Positions 11,954-23,991 of a stretch of DNA of 64,000 nt are shown here, piece after piece. The notes under the pieces are model-generated. The model was not told where the DNA came from. It ran no database searches and was given only the letters and a program-made list of their open reading frames with translations. The position numbers were made by a program, and so were the translations under genes. The DNA comes from Chrysopilus asiliformis. Taxonomy: Eukaryota > Arthropoda > Insecta > Diptera > Rhagionidae. The stretch is from contig OZ035964.1 of NCBI GenBank assembly GCA_964034945.1, forward strand, positions 9,331,942 through 9,395,941. The letters are read 5' to 3'. Each line of letters starts with the position of its first letter. Position 1 is the stretch's first letter.

Positions 11954-13400
11954 CCTTTCTATACGTAGGGTCAGGTAGGTTGAAGTGGTCCACGTTTTTA
12001 TTATTGGCCATAAAATGGTCAAAGATTGAAATTTTTGCATGATAAGATAGTCAAATCGCAAGCGCAGGACCTAACTTTCTGCATTCACAGATTGCCAACT
12101 TTTTGACATTAAATTTAATTTTTAGGCATTTATCGAAAACTTTGATTTTTCGATTTTTTCAAAATGGTAGAGAGAAGTGGTCCACCCTCAAAAACTTTCC
12201 AGAAATCGCATAAACATAAAAATAAATGACAAATAAAAATATAAACATGAAGTTTGCTCGAAAATATGGTTTATTCGAAAGTAACAAATGGGCGTCTGGT
12301 CTGTTTTGGTGTTGGTTTCTTGGGTGTAGTTGTTAAGCGTGGTTTTCCGGTGGCTTTTTCTGCTACTCTAATTCAGCTCGATTTTCGGGAGCAGTTATAA
12401 TCGAGCTTCGCGTCGATTTTCGGCCACGATTTGAAACGCTCAAAAGAACTGATAAAAAAACTTGAAAACACGAAATATGACATTGACAGGGTGGACCACT
12501 TCACCCTACCAAACGTGGACCACTTCTCCCTACCGACGCTATTTTGCGCGGAATGATGCTGCTTCAACAATTGTGGGAAAAAATGCAGAAATTCGGTGGA
12601 TTTACAAAGTTCACAATGTAAACAACATTTTAGATTAATTAGCTTCTTAAAATTGATAAAGAATTCGTCAAAATGTTGTTGAATGTGAATACTTGCGAAA
12701 ACTTTCAACAATGTTTTTTTGGCACTGGTCTGTGAGAGTGAGTAAATATACGTCTGCACACTTCAATGACTAATAAAAAAACAAGCTGTCATCAAGAGCA
12801 ACCCATGAGATTTGAATATTCTATTCTAATGTCACTATTACTAACAAAAATGGTGGTGGACCACTTCTCCCTACGGATCACTTCACCCTACCCGACCCTA
12901 GTAGTATAAAGTATTGTATTCATGAAAAATTTCGACCTCTTCATTTTGCCTGAAAACATTTCCCGATCACTCCTGAGTCGATTGGAACATTATTACAAAA
13001 ATGTCATTCTGTCTGTCAGTCTGTGTACAAGATTTCCCAAAAACTCATAGAACCAGAGCCTTGAAATTCTACAGGCATGTTTGGTCCTGGAATGGATCAA
13101 CCCTATCAATTTTTGGGGGAAATCTCTTAACCGGAAGTAACCAAAACAGTGGTCTATAAAATAATATATTTTTACGAATTACTTACCAACTAACTGTAAT
13201 AGAAAAAATAGTTAGAGCCAGAATTAAAGGTATTAAAATTCTCCACATTTTTGATTTCTAGCATAAATCGATATCTTTTACCGTTATCGAGATACTCCAG
13301 GTTTTGTAAAATAAAACTTCAGTGTTTTATTCGTAAGGTAAATTGTGCAGACACGTAGATTTTGTATAATAAAACCTTGTGCTGTTCACATAAGATATTT
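11954..13400 (+). repeat. Repeat family B copy, split by a TA-flanked element
   Basis: The left end (ACCTTTCTATACGTA) is interrupted by the element at 11968-12898 and resumes GTAGTATAAAGTATTG. It then carries GAAAAATTTCGACCTC, CCCGATCACTCCTGAGTCG, the CTGTCAGT array and the downstream family blocks. Confidence 0.65.
11968..12898. mobile_element. 931 bp TA-flanked element with GGGTCAGGTAGG ends
   Basis: The ends are GGGTCAGGTAGGTTGAAGTG and its imperfect complement ending CACCCTACCCGACCC, flanked by TA (11966-11967 and 12899-12900). The motif GTGGACCACTTCNCCCTAC occurs several times near both ends. No transposase is visible; an open frame on the minus strand at 12373-12759 resembles nothing I know. 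Non-autonomous pogo/mariner type is likely. Confidence 0.75.
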
Positions 13401-13455
13401 TTTATTAATTTTCTTGATTCATGAATTAATGGCCATTAAAGATGTTTATATCAAA

Positions 13456-13890
13456 CTAGGTTGCATACCCGTCGTTGCCGGGTTAAGTTTTTTCAATTTT
13501 TTTTTGATGGTCTATGTTGGAGCTAAACTTCAGAACAATCGGCTTGATAGTTTCCCCGCGAAAGGGTAACATAGAGGAAGAGCTAAGTTTCGAGATGACT
13601 TTACCCCCTCCCCTTATTCCCACACCTCTCGGGTTACTTTTTAATGGGTCTATGTTGGGGCTGGACCCCCGACGAACATCTGTGCCAAATTTCAGGCCAA
13701 TCGGTTCAGTAGTTTCCCCGCGAAAGAGTAACAGCACAAAAACTAAGTTTCGAAACCGTAGGCCTATGTTGGAACCAGAACTACCACAGACACTCATGCC
13801 AAATTTCAAGTCAATCGGTTCAGCCGTTTTTGCGTGAAAGAGGAACAGACAGAGAGACAAACACCAACTCATTTTTATATATTAGTATGA
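13456..13890 (-). mobile_element. Non-autonomous Helitron-like element, copy 1
   Basis: Read on the minus strand it begins A|TCATACTAATATATAAAAAT, carries CTGTCTGT-type repeats and a GAACCGATTGACTTGAAATT core, and ends CCGGCAACGACGGGTATGCA then A-CCTAG|T (one base off the CTAG seen elsewhere). A TC start, a small hairpin near a CTRR end, and an A/T insertion site are Helitron features. Apparent frames with PRRTS...NFRPIGS are translations of the repeat, not genes. Confidence 0.6.
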
Positions 13891-13899
13891 TGATGTCAA

Positions 13900-15680
13900 A
13901 TACCTGCTGTAGCGATAATTAAATGCCAAAATTTACATGAAATTCTTTGGGTTCAAAATTTGATAACAGGTAGCACCCGGTCCTCGTAAATTTTTACCTC
14001 GTAATCTGATAGCAAGAAAAACTTTAGCCACATTCAATTTTATTTCAGACTTTTTGCTTCAAAGCATAAAAAACAATTTAATTGCCCAACCTTTGATTAA
14101 TTTAAAAGGATTTTTTTCTTTAATTTCTCCGAAATCGTAGAGGCATTGACACGATAAACTGCACGACTATTTTTCTTAGATATACCAAGAATGGGTCTCG
14201 TATGACTGATGAACCTTTCAAATACGAATAGCTACAAATTTAGCTAAAAGTTCCAAACAAACCAAAAAAAACCCCCCTGATTCTCTAGTGTAGTTTTGAT
14301 TTTGTTTTCTGGTGCAAAGAAAAAAACAAAAAAGAATGCGCCTGCACCTTAAAAATCTTTTTGGCCATGAGACCTTTTTCTTTTGTGATAAATCCGCAAT
14401 TATTGCCTAATCGTTTTAATAGTGGGTGACTTGACGCAGAAACCTTCCCAAAATGCAGACAAAATTATATGGAAATGCTGCAATAGTTTCTTAATACAAT
14501 AAACAACCTAAATCGCAGATTTATTTGCTGCTAATTCTATTGCGTTACGAAAATGCTACCAATCGAAGTTTATTCGGAAAATTTTTTCTTGTCATACAAA
14601 AATCATACCGAATCACGGTGTCGGTCATAAATTTCATCCTAATTTGATATAAGACGGCTATAGAGAAATGTGTTTTTCTTATTTTCATCGGCATGGCACA
14701 AATATAGAAGGTCATTGTTGATTGGTATGGAAAGAAATGGGCATACTGCAATCCCCTACTGGCGTAATTTTTGGTTATTCCACAAAAAAAAATAATTAAA
14801 TATTGCAAATGATAATAAGGTAATACAATATGACCATTTACTTAAAAGGAATTCAGATCACAGTCATTTTGACTATTTTGTCAATATTCACCGGATGAAA
14901 TCAAATAAAATTGATTTATTTATCTAGACTGCCTATGATTAATAAAAGGTAAACAAAAGTGATTAAGCTACTTTCGATCAAAGTCTATCAATGAGATTAT
15001 TATTATTTTTTTGTCTACTATGTTTATCGATAAAAAAACAACGATATCAATTAGGACGACGGATGGGAAATTCATCTGAAAAAAAAAAAATTCAGCACAA
15101 GCCTTCGAAATTAACAACGTGTGAAGCTACATAATCAACGTTTGCTTACTATATATCACCTGAGCATAGGTACTTTAAGATTTAACACATCAACAGCAAA
15201 ACAATCAACACCATAAGATTGTATCTACACTAAACAAAAACAGATAACAACTTTCTCTCTTACTATAGTATCTATCTACAAGCAGTCAGCGGTGTCTACC
15301 TGGCCGTCTTGTGCGCCATTCATTCATATAAATCTTTAATTATGCATTTATGGTGGCGAGAAGTAGCCTTAGTCGGCGTTAGCCACGTCTAATTCGGACA
15401 TTTGTGGGAGATTAATGTTCTTAAACGATTTTTAATTTAGTTAAGATGATGATAATACGTAACAAACTGTGTTTTTGTTTGGTATCAAAAATCGCACATG
15501 TGCATTTTAAATTTATGGCGAGATTTTGTGTTGTCCATGTGAGGTCGATGGAGACCATTTCCCAATCATATTTTACTGATGACAATTTTCCACATTTCAT
15601 ATTGCAAGTGATTTGAGCTTTCGCAAAATTTCAGCAAAGTTATAGCAAAGATTAGATAATCAACGGCAGAACTTTTCATA
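13900..15680. other. No gene recognised
   Basis: AT-rich sequence without a convincing reading frame or element. The block 15280-15410 is more complex and GC-richer (GTCTACCTGGCCGTCTTG ... GTCGGCGTTAGCC) and could be an exon or a control element. Neither strand offers a clear pair of splice sites. Confidence 0.3.
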
Positions 15681-15689
15681 GAACTTTTG

Positions 15690-16042
15690 TAAGTATACCG
15701 CTTCGCGGTTCAACTCTCACGTGATATGCGTTTAATTTATCCTCCCCTTACTCCCCCACCTCTCGGGATACTTTTTAATGGGTCTATGTTGGGACTGAAC
15801 CCCCGACGAACATCTATGCCAAATTTCAGGCCAATCGGCTCGGTAGTTTCCCCGCTAAAGGGTAACATAGAGGGAAAACTAAGTTTCGAGATGACTTTAC
15901 CCCCCACCCCTCGCGCTACTTTTCCGTATGCCTATGTTTATGCCAAATTTCAAGTCAATCGGTTCAGCCGTTTTTGCGTGAAAGAGGAACAGACAGACAG
16001 ACAGATAGACACCAACTCATTTTTATATACATATTAGTATGA
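15690..16042 (-). mobile_element. Non-autonomous Helitron-like element, truncated copy
   Basis: It contains the family core (GAACATCTATGCCAAATTTC, GGTTCAGCCGTTTTTGCG) and the GTATGA terminus at 16042. At the other end is a CCGCTTCGCGGTTCAA hairpin resembling the 3' hairpin of the copy at 23512-23877. Confidence 0.5.
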
Positions 16043-16309
16043 TATGATATTAGTATATGATATATGATTAGTATGATGGAAACTACTGAAGAGATAAGAA
16101 TTTCAATCAAATATTTTTATTGATTTTCTCATAGTTAAGCGTCGAAATATAAGGGCAAACAATCGTTTTGCAAGGCACACCAAAGATTACATTTTCGCTG
16201 GCGGATTTGTTTGGGCCCGCAATATTTGTTCTAGGTTTCCTATCACTATTTACTTAATCTTTGGTTACAGCACATAAATTAGCAATTGAGAGTTCAGATT
16301 TCCTTAATT

Positions 16310-16445
16310 TCTTGTACGTAGTATTCATGAAAAATTTTGACCTCTTCATTTTGCCTAAAAAAGATTTCCCGAGCACTCCTGAGTCGATTGGAGCATTATT
16401 CCAAAAATGTCTGAATGTCTGTCAGTCTGTCAGTCTGACAGACAT
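16310..16445 (+). repeat. Repeat family B fragment
   Basis: It contains GTATTCATGAAAAATTTTGACCTC, the GAGCACTCCTGAGTCGATTG block and a CTGTCAGT run, as in full copies. Truncated on the right. Confidence 0.55.
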
Positions 16446-17159
16446 AGAGGGCGGCTTCTTTTATATTAAGAATGAATTTAGCTTGAATTTATCACAATCG
16501 AAATACGAAATAATATATCATAACAAAACGAAATATTGAATGGAATCGATTAAATTGATTATATTTAGTTTTATCAAGTGACACGGTAGCCAATTAATCA
16601 AATAAAATGAAATAATTAAAATGGAAAATCGCACTAATAATAATAATTCGATACGTATAGCATTAGTTAATAAAATGTTATTTAGGTTACGGAATTCCAA
16701 AGTTGAAAGAAGAGAAGATGTTCGTGTTTGGAATAATAATATTAAAAAAAATTTAAATCGAATACAATCAAATGTCACCAGATAGTGTCAGGTAGCGTAT
16801 ATACAGTTTGAAAACCCAATAACAAACAAAATAAGAATAACAATTGAAAATAAAAAATTCAATTGCGCTTGTGCAATAAACTACTTTGTTAAAATAAGAA
16901 AATGAGGGTAACTAGAGGCACTTTGACCAATTTTATTTTTCTGTTTTTTTTTTTTAAATCAATTGATAATAGCAGATTTTTCACCGTACGCTCATTTACT
17001 GGGAATTTAATCGATTTTAGTAGGTAATGAAACTAAACTAAATTGATTTAAATTGATTTTTAAGATGGGGTTTTTTTTTGCAAAATTTTGAATTCTTCTA
17101 CAAATAAGTTTTGGATTTTTTTACAAACTTTGAATAAAAGATAGAATACTTTATATTGA

Positions 17160-17520
17160 TCTACCCCCCTCCTTCGACACCCCTCCCCTGATAACTTGTG
17201 AACCGTTCAACCGATTCGGATGCGATTTTCATAATTAGAAAATTTATCCATCGAGAAAATTTCCACCTACTAACACCATTTCCCTCTCTGTAAACACCCT
17301 CACCAGTCATCTTCCGTAATTCTGAAGGGATTTGGATCCGGTTTTCATTATTAGAAAGGGAAAGATAAATATTAGTGAACGGTGAACTTCCTCGATAGAT
17401 CTCTCAAGGAAAATTTTCAATAACTAGCATTTGTCTCCATTCTTTCCATGACGTATAACCGATTAAGCTGAAATTTTATCACCCTATTCCACCCCTAAGA
17501 GGTAAACGAAACATGAATTT
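17160..17520 (+). repeat. Repeat family F fragment
   Basis: Several degenerate units follow the pattern 'AACCGTTCAACCGATTCGGATGCGATTTTC-ATTAGAAA ... CCCTCTCT' (shown shortened). The same pattern occurs at 36300-36480 and 46405-47130. Unclassified. Confidence 0.45.
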
Positions 17521-17659
17521 GGGGGTTGATTTTTAAAAACATTATGATTTTCACAAATCCTGGGAATTAGATGGCTGACAAATCTCCCTCGGAGCTGATC
17601 ACATGAAAATTTTGAAATTCCTGATTTTTTTCATGAAAGTTTCCAAGAAAGTGGTTTTT

Positions 17660-17770
17660 GGGTTTTTTTTGGTGACAAACACCGTGTCTTCACTTGGGAT
17701 TTTTCATCGCAGAGATTTTATGATTGACCAATCAGAGCCCGAGTTGACGGCAATATTGTCAATATTGTCA
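17660..17770 (+). mobile_element. End fragment of a Harbinger-like miniature element
   Basis: CACCGTGTCTTCA, GGGATTTTTCATCGCAGAGA and ATTGACCAATCAGAGCCCGA match, in reverse, the right end of the element at 57732-58178. Only about 100 bp remain. Confidence 0.55.
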
Positions 17771-17795
17771 CACAGTGTTAGGTCAAAACCTTTAA

Positions 17796-18171
17796 GCTAG
17801 AACCTGAATCGTACGTCGATGCGTCCGTCATGCGTGCGTCCGGTTGACAGTTCGAGTAGAATCAACGGGCTGCTATGAGTACTCCCATAATAATGCGTTT
17901 TCCGATGCGGCAACCGCATAGAGTAGGTCGAATTTCTACTTTTACATGCGGCAACGCACGGAAATATCATTTCGCAAAAAAGTTTGTTTACGATTTAAGC
18001 AATTTAAGTATGGAACAAATTGAAAGTAATTGTTTCGACGATAAACTAATAGAAGAAGTGCAAAAAAAGTGAAGAAGAAGTGATTCGTTGCCGTACCCAA
18101 CTGTCACCGCATAAAACTGTCTACCGGACGGACGCATGACGGACGCATCGACGTACGATTCAGGTTCTACC
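17796..18171 (+). mobile_element. 376 bp PIF/Harbinger-like miniature element with a coding relic
   Basis: Inverted terminal repeats of more than 50 bp start G(C/G)TAGAACCTGAATCGTACG, with TTTAA on both flanks (17791-17795, 18172-18176), compatible with a TAA-type duplication. A relic frame at 18010-18072 reads MEQIESNCFDDKLIEEVQKK and stops. This resembles the beginning of a MADF (Myb/SANT-like) DNA-binding domain, the accessory protein of Harbinger elements. Confidence 0.7.
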
Positions 18172-18329
18172 TTTAACGCGGCATCGACGGGTGCAAGAGC
18201 TGTACGCAAAGAAAAAAAAACGATTGGGCCAATCATAAAATGAGGAAACCATATATAGTAAATGGTTGGAAAAATGCTTGGACCAACCACATCAAATGCT
18301 TGGGCCAACCATACCAAATGTTTGGGCAA

Positions 18330-19010
18330 CTTCTGTCTCTGTTTTTCTAAGGAAATATCTATTTATGTCTCTCTGAGAAACATGTATATTTTTCTATAAT
18401 ATCTAAAAAAAACATGACGTTCCATTTAATTTCTCTTCCATGTTCGATCTTATTTCACAATGTTGAAGAGAAATGGAAAAGATGTATGAAAACAATAATA
18501 TGATAAGCAAAGAAATAATTGATTTTGGTTGACATTTTAGACCAAAAACTCCAAACGAATGAAGTTGCTCGATAGAAGTTTTTGTGTTACTTAGAAAAAT
18601 TACTTCTCCCCCTAAATATTTTATTATTTTGCGAAAAAAGGGAATTTTTCAAAGAAATCTGAAAACATTGGTATAAAAAATTTAACGAAAATAATGCGAA
18701 CTAATTTCTAAATGAAGATATGATCCCCAAAACTGATTTTTTTAAAATCTGTGGCATGAAATAATATATGCTATAATATATGCTATAGTCTAGCATAATA
18801 TATGCTATACGATTAACAAAATTATACCGCCATATTATTTTGCAAACGTCGACAGCGGGTAATCAGACTTATTCTTGGTGATGACGATTCAAATTAGTGC
18901 TCCAACTAAAAGAGATGAGAGAAGTAATACGTATTCCGTCTTTCTCTGCCACATGCAAATAAATTGCCATTGCCAGATATGATTGCGCGAAGCATTTGAA
19001 AATCAGGTGA
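18330..19010. other. No gene recognised
   Basis: AT-rich DNA. A short reiterated phrase (TTGGGCCAACCA, TTGGACCAACCA) lies at about 18210-18320. Nothing else is interpretable. Confidence 0.3.
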
Positions 19011-19014
19011 ATGA

Positions 19015-19899
19015 TAGGTCTGTTCGATATAAGTCCTGGACTTACTCCTGGACTTAATATTTTCACTTTACTCCACAAAATGGCGGATTTTCTTACTCTG
19101 AATTTGTTTTTAGCGAACAACTTGGATTAAGTTCAGAGTAAGCCACGTTTGAACTGTCAAGGTTGAGGTTAAGTTTTACGTTTGTGTACAACATTTTTAA
19201 AATGAATATCAAGGAACTAATCATGTTTAATTTGATTTCTCTCCAGAATGATTTTCAACATATAAATTTTCATAATTATACATTTTATAAATTTTTCTTG
19301 ACTTCCAAACACTGTAAAAGAGAGGTTATGTCTGACAAATATCAGCTGTAATCCAGCTAAAAGCAAGAGTAAGTCCAGGACTGAAAAGATGAGTTCTGGA
19401 CTTACACTTTTCTGTTCGATATGTGTTCGGAGTAAGTTCAGAACTCATATCGAACAGAAAAGAGTAAAAATTTTTACTCTGAGTAATGCTACATTTACAC
19501 GAATGACAAATTTGTTATTTTTTTCTTGTCATTATGTTAATTCCCGTGTAAATGGCATAATTTTTGTAATTTTTTCTGTCAGAAAATGTCAATCTCTCAT
19601 AAAAGAATGAACTTGTCCATTCTTTTATGCCAGATTGTCATTCGTACAAACGCAATATTAGTTATGACAAAAGTTGAATACTAAAGTTGTCATAACTAAT
19701 ATTGCGTTTGCACGAATGATAATCTGGCATAAAAGAATGGACAAGTTCATTCTTTTATGAGAGATTGACATTTTCTGACAGAAAAAATTACAAAAATTAT
19801 GCCATTTACACGGGAATTAACATAATGACAAGAAAAAAATAACAAATTTGTCATTCGTGTAAATGTAGCATAAGTCCAGGACTCATATCGAATAGACCT
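19015..19899. mobile_element. Inverted-repeat element with TTCGATATAAGTCCTGG ends
   Basis: The left end reads AGGTCTGTTCGATATAAGTCC and the right end its near complement. Extra inverted copies of the end motif occur internally at about 19370-19465. A possible TGAT duplication flanks it. It is interrupted by the element at 19487-19870. No coding sequence is recognised. Confidence 0.6.
19487..19870. mobile_element. 384 bp foldback element, TAA duplication
   Basis: The two arms (about 19487-19669 and 19690-19870) are almost perfect inverted repeats beginning TGCTACATTTACACGAATGA. TAA flanks both ends (19484-19486, 19871-19873). A smaller relative is at 31987-32167. A TAA duplication points to PIF/Harbinger. 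Confidence 0.85.
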
Positions 19900-19989
19900 G
19901 ATGATAACAAGCATATAAATGGTTAGCAAATTCATTCCAAAACAGTTGTTTAATGGTTTCCCCAAACATACCCTATCATATCTTTTCTT

Positions 19990-21000
19990 TGCGTTTAGTT
20001 ATCAATTAACAGAAATCTTAATGTTCGACAGTTGGTTTTTGGCAACCATAGAACAGATTCAAATGTTAATATTTTACAGAACTTTGTAAGAATTGAATTT
20101 CCATCTATACAAAATTTTGAAAAAAAAAACAGACAAAAATCCCATAAGTTAAAAAAAACTCTGAAAATTTTCAAGAAAAACGCCTGAATTTCGCCTGAAA
20201 ATATCAAAAACTTCAGGCAAATTGAATCAGTCGTTCTTTTTTCCCCATGTAAATGTTTTTTCCCCATGAGCTAAACTTATTTTTCATCAACAATTCTCAC
20301 TTGACAACATCTTCAATGGACACATTTTCAATGAAATCGACACAATTACCTAATATTGTAATTGCATATAGAATTAACTTAAAAAATTTCGTGTACCAAA
20401 TTCTTGATATTGAGGTGTATGTCTCGATTGGCTGACTGACTACCTATATTTCAAATGTGTGTTTCATTCAATTTTTTTTTACCATGCGGATAGACGTGCT
20501 TTGAATTACATTTAAATTTTATTGGAAAAATATATTGAAATCATATAAAACTATTTAGGTATATATACTGTATAAAACATTTAGTGAAGAAAAAAAAAGT
20601 AATACATAACAATAGCATGCAATGAATGTTCGCCAATAGCTTTTTCTCCTATAAAATGGATATGCCGATTTTGCGCGTATTTTAAAGTGGGATATCTTCA
20701 GGCCTTTAAAGACTTTTTTTTTTATATTTATTGTATTACGTTTTATTTTCATTTCATTTCATTTCATTTGATTTTGTTAGTTATTTAATTTTCATATAAG
20801 AAATGGTATGTAGGTGGATTATTTTTATCGACTACCCAATTAGGTTACCTAACTGTCTTATATTTTATTCGATTTGGGTATTGTACAAACCGAATTGATA
20901 TGAATATCTGTCAGTTGCAGATAAAAGATAAGCCCATGCGTAAAACTCACATTACATTGAGGGAAATTTAGTTGGCTTTAAGAGGTAGTTATCATCGTTG
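19990..21000. other. No gene recognised
   Basis: AT-rich, with a short TTTCA tandem run at about 20740-20770. No supported reading frame. Confidence 0.3.
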
Positions 21001-21053
21001 AAAAGGAGGGAAAAATTATTCTCTTAGCTAGAAAAACTCCCTAAAAATAGCAC

Positions 21054-21159
21054 GGAACCCAAGTAACCAAATAGGGCGTAAAGTGGTCGTGGCGACTTTA
21101 ACATCGAATCTTTATGGTCGCGACGACCACTTTACGCCCTATTTGGTTACTTGGGTTCC
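21054..21159. repeat. Long near-perfect hairpin (42 bp arms)
   Basis: Arms 21054-21095 and 21118-21159 are complementary with one mismatch (start GGAACCCAAGTAACCAAATA), around a 22 nt loop. Beyond it, weaker inverted similarity continues (CGTTGAAAAGGAGGG on the left at about 20996, CCCTCCTTTCAACG on the right at about 21173). It is probably the core of a foldback element. Confidence 0.8.
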
Positions 21160-21179
21160 AAGAAAATTATTTTCCCTCC

Positions 21180-21640
21180 TTTCAACGCTCCTAGAAAATA
21201 GTAAAAAAAAGCAGCGTAAAAAATCTCAAACTTTTTCCAGCTTACAAAATGTCTCAGAAAATGGCAGAAAAAACCAGCCTGCAAAATGCAAAAAAAAATA
21301 GAAGAAAAATTTTTCCAGCCTACAAATGTTTTAGAAAATCGCCGAAAAAATTTTTCCACCATACAAAATTTCCCAAAAAACAGAAACAACAGGAAAATAG
21401 TCCAAAAAATAGCACAACATTTTTTCCAACCCTAAAAATTCTTAGGAAACCTAAAAAATAGCAGAACATTTTTTGCAGCCTAAAAAATGTCCCAGAAAAT
21501 AGCAAAAAAGGAATTTCCAGTCCATAAAATGTCCCAGAAAGTAGCAGAACATTTTTTCCAGCTTAAAAAATGTCCCAGAAAATAGCAGAAAAAAAATAAT
21601 GCCTAGAAAATGGCAGAAAAAAAACTCTGCAACATCTTGG
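21180..21640. repeat. Degenerate minisatellite, unit about 45-50 bp
   Basis: About nine to ten imperfect units follow the pattern TTTTTCCAGCCTAAAAAATG + TCCCAGAAAATAGCAGAA. A shorter array of the same unit is at 23270-23425. In both places it is followed by the same trailing block (CATCTTGGTATGTTTCTAAC ... AATAAGCCTCCATCAATC). Confidence 0.85.
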
Positions 21641-22514
21641 TATGTTTCTAACCAAAATTTGAAGAAAATTAACATCCAATATATTCTCCGAATAAGCCTC
21701 CATCAATCAATCAATCAAAATTATGTATAAAGTGACGAAAATTTCTAACATTAACAGTCCAGTTATGGTATGTTTCGTAATGGATTTAATCTGGAAATCT
21801 CGGAAAAGCATAAATAGTCTGTATGAAAAAAAATATATCCGTAAATTTTTATTTAAACGATTCCGGAAAGTCAATGACGACATCATAAAAATACGACTTG
21901 GATCATCATCGCATAATGATTCCCCAATGATAAATGTTTTTGATCAAATATTTGCACATTTAATAATCGAATGTTAAAGAATTTTACAATTGGCTACAGA
22001 AATGAAATAATGAAAAAGTCATTCAAAAATTGAATGAGTTAAACGGACAAAATGGTTAGATGGGAGTATGCAAAGTATACCAAAACTGTACTATGTCATA
22101 TACATTAGACATAGCATAGGTAATCGGTGATCATAGGTACGTACAATGATAATTTTCAGCAAGGCCTAAGTAAAGATTTCGCCAAAAAAAAAATGAATAG
22201 TAAATATTTAGGTGTCATACAAACACCGTAAATGAAAAGTTACGAGTATCCGTCCCTTCATACCACCACATTCCGTCACAGTAACTGAAAATCTAAATGT
22301 GCTTATGGTGTTTATAGTTTCAGTTTCATTTTCATTTTTACCCTGATGTATTCTGTAATAATAAATGGATGATCAATAGATAGCCTTCACTTATCCCAAA
22401 ATCCCACCATTTTCTTCACGCGGCTAGGTTTACCTGTACTCGTTTTATATACGACAAAACCGATCATTATTTTTTTTTTATTTTTGCTAAAAGATTTCAC
22501 AGGTTTTTAAAAAT

Positions 22515-22740
22515 TTACCTGTGAGACATTTTCGAAGAATGTCTACGACAGGCGTGACTATACCTGATACGCATTGTCGATCGAATACGACGATGAGTCG
22601 ATCTACGGGCCCAGCGAAACGTATTGTCGAAATTCACAAATTTGGCAACTACGATCGTAGTTTTACCTGGCGATTCGTACACATATCGTCATACGCACAT
22701 TTACGTTACGAAATATTGAAAATTTCCGATTAGAAAATGT
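22515..22740. other. CpG-rich block open in both directions, unidentified
   Basis: On the plus strand an ATG at 22539 opens a frame of about 65 codons (MSTTGVTIPDTHC ...). On the minus strand a frame of similar length ends at a good donor (TCACAG|GTAAAT, at about 22518). CpG content is high for this window. It is not repeated elsewhere here. It may be an exon on one strand; I cannot choose which. Confidence 0.25.
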
Positions 22741-23104
22741 TTGATTGACAAAATAATGTAAACGGGTTGGAAAATTTGTAATTAAATCACAGAATGTTTT
22801 CACAATTATGTGGTATTGAAAGTTTTTTTTTTAAATGTGGTCTAATGATTAGTAAATCATCACCTGCGGTATGAATGGTTGCAAAATTCATTTTAAATCA
22901 TGTTAAACTTGGAATTTCTCATTTGATCGGTTTTGCATTTTACAAGGGTAGAAAGTTTGTGCCCTGCCGAGGAAAATACTTGTAGCAATATTTTTCTCGA
23001 AATTTGTTTCTTCAGATGACATAAGCCAACATTTCAATAATTTCCATTGCTTCGAATCCCCGCCCCTCCCCTCGCTAACCTCCTCCTCGTCATGCTTACT
23101 GCCG

Positions 23105-23240
23105 TAAAGCCCAATTCAGACTACCGATTGCGATTACGAATACGATTGAGCTTCCTCGACCAATGAGATCAAAGCTTTCATGTCCTAATCGTTGAAAGCT
23201 TTGATCTGATTGGTCGAGGAGCTTCAATCGTAATCTCAAA
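23105..23240. mobile_element. Foldback element relative
   Basis: Arms around TTGACCAATGAGATCAAAGC-type sequence (ACCAATGAGATCAAAGCTTTC and its complement) lie at either side of a short centre near 23185-23200. The left end (AAAGCCCAATTCAGACTA) matches the right flank of the hexanucleotide array at 9203-9458. Confidence 0.6.
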
Positions 23241-23269
23241 AATACGTCACGCATCCAGTAGAAGAACGG

Positions 23270-23425
23270 GATGTTAGCATAAAAAACGTCCCAGAAAATA
23301 ACAGAAAAAAAATTTCCAGCCCATAAAATGTCCCAAAAAATAGTAGAACATTTTTCCAGCCTAAAAAATGTCCCAGAAAATAACAGAAAAAAAATCATGC
23401 CTAGAAAATGGCAGAAAAAAACTCT
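23270..23425. repeat. Minisatellite, second short array
   Basis: Three to four units of the same 45-50 bp motif as 21180-21640, followed by the same trailing block, indicating duplication of a segment. Confidence 0.8.
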
Positions 23426-23511
23426 GCAACATCTTGGTATGTTTCTAACTGAAAATTTGAAGAAAATTAACATCCAATCTATTCTCTGAATAAGCCTCCA
23501 TCAATCATACT

Positions 23512-23877
23512 TCATACTAATATATAAAAATGAGTTGGTGTCTGTCTGTCTGTCTGTTCCTCTTTCACGCAAAAACGGCTGAACCGATTGACTTGAAATT
23601 TGGCATGAGTGTCTGTGGTAGTTCTGGTTCCAACATAGGTGGGGGGAGTAAGGGGAGGGGGTAAAGTGATTGCGAAACTTAGTTTTTGCGCTATGTTACT
23701 CTTTCGCGGGAAAACTACTGAACCGATTGACCTGAAATTTGGCATAGATGTTCGTCGGGGGTCCAGCCCCCAGAGGTGGGGGAATAAGGGGAGGGGGTAA
23801 AGTGATCTGGAAACTTAGACGCCCGGCCGGAGGTGGGTGGGGTTGAACCGCGAAGCGGTTCGGGGCGCAGCCCCTAG
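23512..23877 (+). mobile_element. Non-autonomous Helitron-like element with clear 3' hairpin
   Basis: It starts TCATACTAATATATAAAAAT, then GAGTTGGTGTCTGTCTG. It ends with the hairpin GAACCGC-GAA-GCGGTTC at 23845-23861, then 12 nt and CTAG followed by T. A TC start, a hairpin near the end and a CTRR terminus are the Helitron hallmarks. The base before TC is T, not the usual A. No Rep/helicase is encoded. Confidence 0.7.
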
Positions 23878-23991
23878 TCAATCAATAAAAATTATGTATA
23901 ATACGTCACGCATCCAGGAAGAGAATGGGATGTTAGGTCACGTTTAGACGTGAGGTCGTTTTATTGGTTACTCCAAAGTTAGTGGGTCTAA

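Noticed and set aside
12373..12759. 128-codon minus-strand frame
   Set aside because: It lies within the TA-flanked element 11968-12898 and includes its terminal repeat motifs; no transposase motif seen.
13483..13872. Frames with PRRTS / NFRPIGS motifs, also near 15726, 23512, 26145 and 63558
   Set aside because: The same frame recurs because these are copies of one Helitron-like repeat; copies are truncated and frameshifted with no known domain.
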